NCBI GenBank assembly: GCA_019234035.1
Contig: JAFALX010000027.1
Coordinates: forward strand, 1 to 5,023
Source: Candidatus Dormiibacterota bacterium
GTDB lineage: Bacteria > Chloroflexota > Dormibacteria > Aeolococcales > Aeolococcaceae
Reading direction: 5' to 3'
Length of the DNA stretch: 5,023 nucleotides
A program made the translations under genes and the position numbers. A model generated the notes under the pieces. That model worked only from the letters and a program-made list of their open reading frames with translations, did no database searches and was not told the origin of the DNA. Shown in pieces: positions 1-5,023 of this stretch; positions within the stretch are counted from its first letter, which is position 1, and each line of letters opens with the position of its first letter.

Positions 1-2105
1 GCGAGGACCAGATCCTCGTGCAGCTGCCGGGCATCGGCCTGCAGCAGGCCATCGACACCGTGGGCACGACGTCGAAGCTGTACTTCGCCACCCCGGTGCC
101 GGGCGGCCCGGATCCGACGAACCCGACGTTCATCGGCGATCAGCAGAACCGCTTCGACCCGGCGCAGTTCAACGATCCGAGCGTCTACCCGCCGGGCTAC
201 CACTGGCGGATCGACAACGCCATCGACGCCAGTGACGTGACCTCGGCGCAGGTGGGGACGGATCAGACGAGCGGTCAGCCCTCGGTCGACATCAACTTCA
301 ACGGGCACGGCGCCGCGGAGTGGTCGCGCATCACCACCGCCGCATACGCTGCCTATCAGACCAACCCGAGCAACCCGCCGGCTGCCGCGCACATCGCGAT
401 CTTCCTCGACAACGAAATCATCTCCGCGCCGCAGGTCGTCAGCGGCGGGCAGAGCAACCAGACGCAGATCACCGGCAACTTCACGTCGGATTCCGCGACG
501 CTGCTCGCCAACCAGATCTCGGCCGGTGCGCTCCCCGCGGAGATCGGGACGGTGTCATCCAACTCCGTGAGCGCGACGCTCGGCGCCAACACCGTGCAGT
601 CGAGCATCATCGCCGGCCTCGTCGGCCTGATCATCGTCATCTTCTTCATGGTCGCGTACTACCGGTTCCCCGGTGTGCTCGCGTCGCTGGCGCTGCTCAT
701 CTACGCGGCGATCGTGCTCGCCGTCTTCAAGCTCGTTCCCGTGACGCTGTCACTGGCCGGGCTGGCGGGCTTCGTCCTGAGCGTCGGTATGGCGGTGGAC
801 GCCAACGTGCTGATCTTCGAGCGAACGCGTGACGAGCTGCGCCACGGGCGAAGTGTGCCCCTCGCCGTGGACGCCGGCTTCCGCCGGGCATTTCCTGCCA
901 TCCGTGACAGCAACCTGTCGACGCTGATCGCGTGCGCGGTCCTGTACACGTTCGGCGAGGAGCAGGTGAAGGGCTTCGCGCTCACCCTGGCCATCGGCGT
1001 CGTCGTGTCCTTCTTCACCGCGATCACGATCACCCGCTCGCTGTTCGCGCTGGTGCTGCGCTGGCGCCTGGGCCGCAATCCCACCCTGTACACGCAGATC
1101 CACGAGGAGTACGCGGAGCGTCCGCCGCGCGGCAGGTTCGACATCGTCCGCAATCGCAACTGGTACTTCGCCGGATCGCTCGCGATCATCATCCCCGGGA
1201 TCCTGGCGATCCTCATCTGGGGGTTCAACCTCGGCATCGACTTCCGCGGCGGCAACCGCATCGACGTCAACCTGAAGACGCCGGCGACGCAGACCCAGGT
1301 CTCCACTGCGGTGAACTCCGTCGCCGGCGACCTGCGCCCGACCGTCCTGGCGGAGCAGAACAACCACTTCGCCATCACCACGCTGCCGGCGCCGCTGGCT
1401 CGCGTCACGCAGATCGACGACGCGCTGCAGAACAAGTTCGGCATCGTGACCAAGAACGGCCAGCCGGACGTGCAGGTGCAGCAGGTGGGGCCGACGATCG
1501 CCGCCGGCCTCGTGCAGAGCGCGATCATCCTGATCCTGGTCAGCGCCGCCCTGATCGCGGTGTATCTCGCATTCGCCTTCCGAGGGCAGCGCGCGATCTC
1601 CCCGTGGCGGTTCTCTGCCTGCACCTTCTTCAAGCTGTTGCACGACGTCTTCGTGCTGGCCGGGATCTGGGCGATCCTCGGCCACTTCTCCAACCTCGGT
1701 CAGGTGGACAGCCTCTTCGTCACGGCACTGCTGACCTCGGTAGCGTTCTCGATCCACGACACGATCGTGGTGTTCGACCGCGTGCGCGAGAATCTGCGAG
1801 TCGGTCCGCGGCTCACCTTCGACCAGGTGATCAACCTCTCGACCGTGCAGACGATGACGCGGTCGCTGAACACGTCACTCACAGTCGTGTTCGTGCTCCT
1901 CTCCCTCGTCATCTTCGGCGGCGACTCCATCCGCGGCTTCGTGCTGGCGCTCCTCATCGGCATCGCCACCGGGACGTACAGCTCGATCTTCAACGCGTCG
2001 ACGCTGCTCGTCGCGTGGGAGAAGTGGCGGGCCCAGCGTCAGGCGCAGCAGGCCACCCTGCGCCGCGGCGGCCCGCGCGCGTCGGCAGCGGCACGCAGCG
2101 CGTAA
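1..2105 (+). CDS. secDF: Protein translocase subunit SecDF (fused SecD-SecF), 5' partial
   Basis: Membrane protein that uses the proton gradient to help pull secreted proteins out of the SecYEG channel. The frame is open from base 3 (E-D-Q-I-L then VQLPGIG, a conserved SecD segment), so the gene starts before the window and the GTG at 18 is internal. Counting that Val as residue 1, 695 residues are visible. The rest of the SecD periplasmic P1 domain comes first, with ISAPQV at 135-140 and ISAGALPAEI at 167-176. SecD membrane segments follow at about 192-345, then the SecF half: first helix about 383-403, GIDFRGG at 406-412, second periplasmic domain to about 490, and five more helices to about 663. 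The tail is basic. D261 (in VDANVLIFER), D581 (in HDTIVVFDR) and R615 match the Thermus thermophilus SecDF residues D340, D637 and R671; the D581-R615 spacing of 34 is identical. The fusion is intact, with no stop between halves. SecD transmembrane helix 1 and the signal region are outside the window. GGN at 411-413 replaces the more usual GGT. Identification is very secure. Confidence 0.97.
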   Translation, partial: EDQILVQLPGIGLQQAIDTVGTTSKLYFATPVPGGPDPTNPTFIGDQQNRFDPAQFNDPSVYPPGYHWRIDNAIDASDVTSAQVGTDQTSGQPSVDINFNGHGAAEWSRITTAAYAAYQTNPSNPPAAAHIAIFLDNEIISAPQVVSGGQSNQTQITGNFTSDSATLLANQISAGALPAEIGTVSSNSVSATLGANTVQSSIIAGLVGLIIVIFFMVAYYRFPGVLASLALLIYAAIVLAVFKLVPVTLSLAGLAGFVLSVGMAVDANVLIFERTRDELRHGRSVPLAVDAGFRRAFPAIRDSNLSTLIACAVLYTFGEEQVKGFALTLAIGVVVSFFTAITITRSLFALVLRWRLGRNPTLYTQIHEEYAERPPRGRFDIVRNRNWYFAGSLAIIIPGILAILIWGFNLGIDFRGGNRIDVNLKTPATQTQVSTAVNSVAGDLRPTVLAEQNNHFAITTLPAPLARVTQIDDALQNKFGIVTKNGQPDVQVQQVGPTIAAGLVQSAIILILVSAALIAVYLAFAFRGQRAISPWRFSACTFFKLLHDVFVLAGIWAILGHFSNLGQVDSLFVTALLTSVAFSIHDTIVVFDRVRENLRVGPRLTFDQVINLSTVQTMTRSLNTSLTVVFVLLSLVIFGGDSIRGFVLALLIGIATGTYSSIFNASTLLVAWEKWRAQRQAQQATLRRGGPRASAAARSA

Positions 2106-2147
2106 TCTCTACACCACACCACATCTCCCCGCCTGCCGCCGACACAA
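2106..2147 (+). other. C-rich, G-poor spacer between secDF and rimP
   Basis: This 42-base gap is the only non-coding stretch in the window. It is about half C with only four G, and its first 25 bases contain no G. It has no T-run preceded by a hairpin, so it is not an intrinsic terminator. No clear -35/-10 pair is visible, and there is no purine-rich Shine-Dalgarno before the rimP ATG. The composition resembles an unstructured leader or a Rho-loading (rut-like) stretch, but that is inference only. Without a terminator, read-through from secDF into rimP is plausible. Confidence 0.5.
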
Positions 2148-2633
2148 ATGAACACCGAAACCGACTGGCGTATCGCCGAGTTGCTGCGCCCATCGCTGAC
2201 GCACCTCGGCGTTGAGCTGGTTGACGTGCGCTGGTCGGGGCGCGGGCACGGGGCGGTGCTGCGCGTGATCATCGACCGCGCCGGCGGTGTGACGCTGGAC
2301 GACTGCGAGCGCGTGTCGAACGCCGCCAGCGCGGTGCTCGACGCGGCCGACCCGATCCCGTCGGCGTACCGCCTCGAGGTGAGCTCCCCGGGGGCCGAGC
2401 GCCCGCTGCGCAGCGTGGAGGACTGGCGCAACGCGCTGGGACGGCGTGTCAACGTGCGGCTGCGGTCCGGCGACGGCGAGCGCGTGCTCGAGGGCACCCT
2501 GCTCTCGCTGTCCATCCAGCCGGCGGAGGTTGCGGGCTCGGCCGAGCTCGAGATGCGCGAGCGCCACAAGCGGCGCACCGAGACCATCTCGCTCGACGAC
2601 CTCATCGCGGCGCGCATCGCGGTGGACATCTGA
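2148..2633 (+). CDS. rimP: Ribosome maturation factor RimP
   Basis: Cytoplasmic factor that binds the small ribosomal subunit and assists its late assembly. The 161-residue length is normal for the family. The N-terminal alpha/beta domain (about 1-88) carries LGVELVDVRW at 20-29, the strand-loop LRVIIDRAGGVTLDDC at 38-53, and the signature YRLEVSSPGAERPL at 74-87, where most relatives have SPGLDRPL. The C-terminal SH3-like beta domain (about 89-161) includes EGTLLSL at 115-121 and ends in AARIAVDI. The ATG at 2148 is chosen because homology begins within a few residues of it and the frame upstream offers no ATG, GTG or TTG before an in-frame stop, which is the secDF TAA. No Shine-Dalgarno precedes it, so initiation may rely on an unstructured leader. 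Its stop overlaps the nusA start by one base (TGATG), indicating coupled translation. The rimP-nusA order is the standard bacterial arrangement and confirms the call. Confidence 0.96.
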   Translation: MNTETDWRIAELLRPSLTHLGVELVDVRWSGRGHGAVLRVIIDRAGGVTLDDCERVSNAASAVLDAADPIPSAYRLEVSSPGAERPLRSVEDWRNALGRRVNVRLRSGDGERVLEGTLLSLSIQPAEVAGSAELEMRERHKRRTETISLDDLIAARIAVDI

Positions 2634-3595
2634 TGCCGCGTCACTCCCAGGAAGACCCGCTGCTCGCGCTGCACGACCTCACCGAGGCGATGCCGGTGAC
2701 CGAGGATCAGATCCGGAGCGCCGTGGAGCGAGCCGTCGTCGCCACCTACCGCCGTCTCACCGGCGACGACGCCGAGATTCGCGCGGTGGTCGACCTGCGC
2801 GGCGCCCGCTGGGAGCTCTTCCGGACCGAGGACGGGGTCGAGTCGCCGGCGCCCGTGGGCAACCCCGAGTTCCCGCGCCTGGCCGCCGCCGCGGTGCGTA
2901 CGGCGGTGGCCGAGCTCGTCGACGAGGCCACGCGGCAGCGCGTGCTCGGCACCGCCGCGACGAAGCACGGGCAGCTGGTCGACGCCATCGTGGAGCGGCC
3001 CGCCGGGCAGGGCTGGTACGTCGACGCCGGCGGCGTGCCCGGCCTGCTGCCTCCCGAGGAGCGCATCCCCGGCGAGCAGCTGGAGCGACGCCAGCACCTG
3101 AAGGTCGTGATCCTCGAGGGGCGCAGCCGCATCCATGACGCCGTCCTTGTCGTTTCGCGGTCGCATCCACTGCTGCTGCATCGCCTGCTGGAGCAGGAGG
3201 TGCCGGAGCTGCAGAGCGGCCAGGTCGTGGTGCGGGGCATCGCACGCGACCCCGGGCGGCGCAGCAAGGTGGCCGTGGAGGCGCCGGGCGGCGACATCGA
3301 CCCTCAGGGGGCGTGCATCGGCCCGCGCGGGGTGCGGCAGCGGGCGGTCACCTCGGAGCTGGGCACCGAGCAGGTGCAGATCGTCGCCTGGGCGCCCGTG
3401 CGGGAGCAGTTCGTGAAGAACGCGCTGATCCCGGCGGCGGTGGACGACGTCAACATCGACGAGGAGACCCACACCGCCCACGTGACCGTGGCGCCGAGCC
3501 AGCTCTCGCTGGCCATCGGCAGGGGTGGGGAGAATGCCCGGCTGGCGGCGAAGCTGACCGGCTGGCGCATCGACATCGCCGCACCCGCCGAGTGA
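2633..3595 (+). CDS. nusA: Transcription termination/antitermination factor NusA
   Basis: RNA polymerase-associated factor that modulates pausing, termination and antitermination through its N-terminal polymerase-binding domain and its RNA-binding S1-KH1-KH2 core. The 320 residues divide as follows: helical N-terminal domain about 8-44; a short strand region to about 78; linker helix from F80-P-R-L-A-A, the counterpart of the usual FGRIAAQ; S1 domain about 112-176 ending in VVSRSHP; the EQEVPEL connector at 187-193; KH1 about 194-268 with ARDPGRRSKVAV and the GPRG loop at 230-233; KH2 about 269-316 with the GRGG loop at 296-299. Many bacterial NusA proteins are about 340-370 residues, or about 495 in E. 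coli. This one lacks C-terminal acidic repeats and has an abbreviated N-terminal domain. The ATG at 2633 is needed to include the first helix. GGTGGA (2621-2626) is a weak Shine-Dalgarno six bases upstream. The gene overlaps both rimP and ylxR, so its translation is probably coupled to theirs. Confidence 0.96.
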   Translation: MPRHSQEDPLLALHDLTEAMPVTEDQIRSAVERAVVATYRRLTGDDAEIRAVVDLRGARWELFRTEDGVESPAPVGNPEFPRLAAAAVRTAVAELVDEATRQRVLGTAATKHGQLVDAIVERPAGQGWYVDAGGVPGLLPPEERIPGEQLERRQHLKVVILEGRSRIHDAVLVVSRSHPLLLHRLLEQEVPELQSGQVVVRGIARDPGRRSKVAVEAPGGDIDPQGACIGPRGVRQRAVTSELGTEQVQIVAWAPVREQFVKNALIPAAVDDVNIDEETHTAHVTVAPSQLSLAIGRGGENARLAAKLTGWRIDIAAPAE

Positions 3596-3915
3596 GCGAG
3601 ACGGCGGTACGGGTCCTGAAGCCGATCCGCATGTGCGGCGGCTGCCGAACTCGGCGACCGGCCGGCGAGCTCGTGCGGCTCGTGCTCACCGATGGCGGCT
3701 CGCGGGTTACCCTTGACACACCGCGGCGGCTGCCTGGACGCGGAGCGCATATCTGTCGAGACAGCTGGGTACGCTGTCTGGCAGACGCGCGCCGCCGTCG
3801 CGGCTTGGCGCGCGCTCTTCGCGTCGGCAATGATGTAATCGAGCAATCCCGGCTGGAGGACGCGTTCAGCCGGCTCACCGAGGAGCCCCTCCCATCGCCA
3901 CCGTCAAGAAGCTGA
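3592..3915 (+). CDS. ylxR: YlxR family RNA-binding protein (DUF448)
   Basis: Small basic protein of the YlxR/DUF448 family, which lies between nusA and infB in many bacteria. The family is thought to bind nucleic acid, and members have been linked to RNase P modulation and to gene regulation; the exact role here is not shown by the sequence. The 107 residues contain the family core: PIRMCGGCR at 11-19 (usually PxRxCxGCR), a hydrophobic ELVRLVLT strand at 26-33, LDTPRRLPGRGAHIC at 41-55, and the basic helix LADARRRRGLARAL at 63-76. C15, C18, C55 and C62 could form a metal site, which is inference. The GTG at 3592 is chosen because the core begins at residue 11 and the only later ATG (3631) would cut through it. 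That GTG overlaps the nusA stop as GTGA, and no Shine-Dalgarno is visible, so initiation probably depends on ribosomes finishing nusA. The last residues ([11 protein letters not shown]) are low in complexity, and their codons carry the infB ribosome-binding site and start region. No L7Ae-like ylxQ gene lies between ylxR and infB. Confidence 0.93.
   Translation: MSETAVRVLKPIRMCGGCRTRRPAGELVRLVLTDGGSRVTLDTPRRLPGRGAHICRDSWVRCLADARRRRGLARALRVGNDVIEQSRLEDAFSRLTEEPLPSPPSRS
3753..3786 (+). repeat. Cluster of interleaved short inverted repeats inside ylxR
   Basis: Three overlapping inverted repeats share the same CTGTC/GACAG units: CTGTC (3753-3757) with GACAG (3760-3764); AGACAGC (3759-3765) with GCTGTCT (3773-3779), a perfect 7-base-pair stem with a 7-base loop; and GTCTG (3776-3780) with CAGAC (3782-3786). 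Because the arms are shared, the possible hairpins exclude one another. The segment encodes ylxR residues 54-65 and ends 107 bases before the proposed infB start. No function is demonstrated, and it may be a by-product of coding sequence. Confidence 0.4.
3881..3885 (+). promoter_or_regulatory. Shine-Dalgarno for infB, inside the ylxR coding region
   Basis: AGGAG is a near-perfect anti-16S match located in codons 97-98 of ylxR. The eight-base spacer (3886-3893) contains only C and T and leads straight to ATC at 3894. It is the clearest ribosome-binding site in the window; rimP, nusA and ylxR have weak sites or none. Its optimal distance from the ATC is the main sequence evidence for choosing that codon as the infB start. 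Confidence 0.8.
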
Positions 3916-5023
3916 CCCTGCCGCCGGCACTGACCGTCGGCGCTCTGGCCGAACGCCTCGGCGTGGCCCCGGCCGAGCTCATCAAGTACCTGATGAGCAA
4001 CGGTGTGCTGGCGGCCGTCAACCAGTCGGTCGACTTCGACACGGCGTCGCTCGCCGCCGATCACTTCGGCTACGAGGCGGAAGGCGAAGGCGCAGCGACC
4101 GCGGGTCGCCCCGGCGCGGAGGGCCCGGCGCGGCGCCGGCACGCGCTGCTCGACCTGAGCGATGAGGCTCCGGGCTCGCTCGTGTCGCGGCCGCCGATCG
4201 TCGCGGTGCTCGGTCACGTCGACCACGGCAAGACGTCGATCCTCGACCGCATCCGCCAGTCGCGCGTCGCCGCCGGCGAGGCGGGCGGCATCACCCAGAG
4301 CATCGGTGCCTATCAGGTGGATCACAACGGCCGCCTGATCACGTTCATCGACACCCCCGGCCATGAGGCGTTCACCGCCATGCGCGCCCGAGGGGCCGAC
4401 GTCACCGATGTCGCCATTCTCGTCGTGGCTGCGGATGACGGCGTCAAGCCGCAGACCGAGGAGGCGATCCAGCACATCCGCAGCGCGTCGGTGCCGATTG
4501 TGGTTGCGCTCAACAAGATCGACACCGACGGCGCCAACCCCGACCGAGTGCTGCAACAGCTCGCCAATGTCGGGGTGGTCAGCGAGGCGTACGGCGGTGA
4601 CACACCGGTTGTGCAGACGAGCGCCAAGACGGGAGACGGCATCGAGGATCTGCTCGAGGCGGTGATCCTGACCAGCGACGTCTACGTCGACCCCAAAGCC
4701 AACCCGAAGCGATCGGCTGTGGGGACCGTGATCGATTCGCATCTCGAGCGCGGCCGCGGGCCGATCGCCACGCTGCTGGTGCAGAACGGCACGTTGCGCG
4801 TGCAGGACCACGTCGTCGTCGGCGCGGTGTACGGCCGCGTGCGTGCGCTGATCGACGACACCGGCACGCGCGTGAAGGACGCGCCGCCGAGCATGCCCGT
4901 CGTGGTCACCGGCCTCAACGACATCGCCATGGCGGGCGAGGTCTTCCAGGTGACCGACACCGAGCGCGCCGCGCGCACGCTCGCCGAGCAGCGCGCGCTG
5001 CAGAACAAGAAGCAGATCGAGCA
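3894..5023 (+). CDS. infB: Translation initiation factor IF-2, 3' partial, probable AUC start
   Basis: GTPase that brings initiator fMet-tRNA to the 30S subunit and promotes 50S joining. The gene runs off the right edge; 376 complete codons are visible. Counting ATC 3894 as residue 1, an IF2N domain lies at about 3-60 ([10 protein letters not shown] at 15-24, [10 protein letters not shown] at 28-37). A short Gly/Ala/Arg-rich linker follows, and the GTPase domain begins near 99. Motifs are GHVDHGKT at 107-114 (P-loop), GGITQSIG at 131-138 (switch I), DTPGHEAF at 153-160, NKID at 207-210 and SAKTGDGI at 243-250. Domain II starts around 265 and is cut by the window end. The N-terminal extension is short compared with E. 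coli IF2. The in-frame stop at 3831-3833 bounds the frame upstream, and no ATG, GTG or TTG occurs until GTG 3963 (residue 24) and ATG 3993 (residue 34), both inside IF2N. ATC at 3894 follows AGGAG by eight bases and gives an MATVKKL-like start. The product is certain; the start codon is strongly suggested but unproven. CTG 3912 is an alternative. Confidence 0.93.
   Translation, partial: MATVKKLTLPPALTVGALAERLGVAPAELIKYLMSNGVLAAVNQSVDFDTASLAADHFGYEAEGEGAATAGRPGAEGPARRRHALLDLSDEAPGSLVSRPPIVAVLGHVDHGKTSILDRIRQSRVAAGEAGGITQSIGAYQVDHNGRLITFIDTPGHEAFTAMRARGADVTDVAILVVAADDGVKPQTEEAIQHIRSASVPIVVALNKIDTDGANPDRVLQQLANVGVVSEAYGGDTPVVQTSAKTGDGIEDLLEAVILTSDVYVDPKANPKRSAVGTVIDSHLERGRGPIATLLVQNGTLRVQDHVVVGAVYGRVRALIDDTGTRVKDAPPSMPVVVTGLNDIAMAGEVFQVTDTERAARTLAEQRALQNKKQIE

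Noticed and set aside
18..20. GTG at base 18 as the start of secDF
   Set aside because: The frame is open to the window edge and the residues before it match SecD, so the true start lies upstream; this Val is internal.
2085..2147. An intrinsic terminator after secDF
   Set aside because: No stem followed by a T-run is present; the spacer is C/A-rich with almost no G to pair.
932..2215. A 427-codon plus-strand frame overlapping secDF in another phase
   Set aside because: The product is Arg/His/Pro-rich without membrane segments or motifs, while the secDF frame carries conserved residues throughout.
2039..3481. A 480-codon open frame on the minus strand opposite the secDF end, rimP and nusA
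   Set aside because: It spans three convincing plus-strand genes in antisense and has no domain signature; a GC-bias shadow.
3713..3718. TTGACA inside ylxR as a promoter -35 element for infB
   Set aside because: No -10-like hexamer lies 15-19 bases downstream; the next AT-rich stretch begins about 30 bases away, so it is probably chance within coding sequence.
3886..3912. A -1 frameshift joining YlxR to IF2 as an explanation for the missing infB start codon
   Set aside because: The frames are related by -1 and the IF2 frame is open upstream, but no classical slippery heptamer is seen in the overlap, and the well-spaced AGGAG with ATC explains the junction more simply.
3963..3995. GTG 3963 or ATG 3993 as the infB start
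   Set aside because: Both fall inside the IF2N domain (residues 24 and 34), would delete conserved helix residues such as [10 protein letters not shown], and no AGGAG-like site lies just upstream.
3450..4811. A 453-codon open frame on the minus strand opposite ylxR and infB
   Set aside because: It mirrors the codon periodicity of the plus-strand genes, has low-complexity Arg/Asp/His-rich composition, no recognisable domain, and lies antisense to conserved YlxR and IF2 motifs. Long antisense frames are expected in high-GC DNA.

Overview
This window is a compact, all-plus-strand stretch of conserved housekeeping genes from a high-GC bacterium (by eye about two thirds G+C, with G or C dominating third codon positions). 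In order it holds the 3' part of a fused secDF protein-export gene, a 42-base C-rich spacer, and the transcription/translation cluster rimP, nusA, ylxR and the 5' part of infB, which runs off the right end. No mobile element, tRNA, rRNA, CRISPR array or convincing terminator was seen.

The organism cannot be named from sequence alone. A single-polypeptide SecDF argues against a typical actinomycete, where SecD and SecF are usually separate. The short IF2 N-terminus starting like MATVKKL, the short NusA without C-terminal repeats, and the high GC would fit Chloroflexota, Dormibacterota or a related lineage. This is inference with low to moderate confidence.

Layout: secDF (from before base 1 to 2105) encodes the proton-driven Sec accessory protein; its three key transmembrane charged residues are recognisable. 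After the spacer (2106-2147) comes rimP (2148-2633), for 30S maturation. It overlaps nusA (2633-3595) by one base in TGATG. nusA overlaps ylxR (3592-3915) by four bases in GTGA. ylxR in turn overlaps infB (IF2, from 3894) by 22 bases. The overlaps imply one transcript with translational coupling, joining transcription elongation control (NusA), ribosome assembly (RimP), an RNA-binding accessory protein (YlxR) and translation initiation (IF2).

The most notable observation is the infB start. The reading frame has no ATG, GTG or TTG between its upstream in-frame stop (3831-3833) and codon 24 of the protein. A textbook Shine-Dalgarno AGGAG (3881-3885) lies eight bases before an ATC codon (3894-3896), exactly where homology expects the initiator Met. 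IF2 may therefore start at AUC, a non-canonical codon reminiscent of the AUU start of E. coli infC (IF3). Lesser points are a shortened NusA N-terminal domain, a Ser in the usually His position of the IF2 switch I motif, a cluster of interleaved inverted repeats inside ylxR, and a nearly G-free spacer before rimP. I see no wholly new biological system here.
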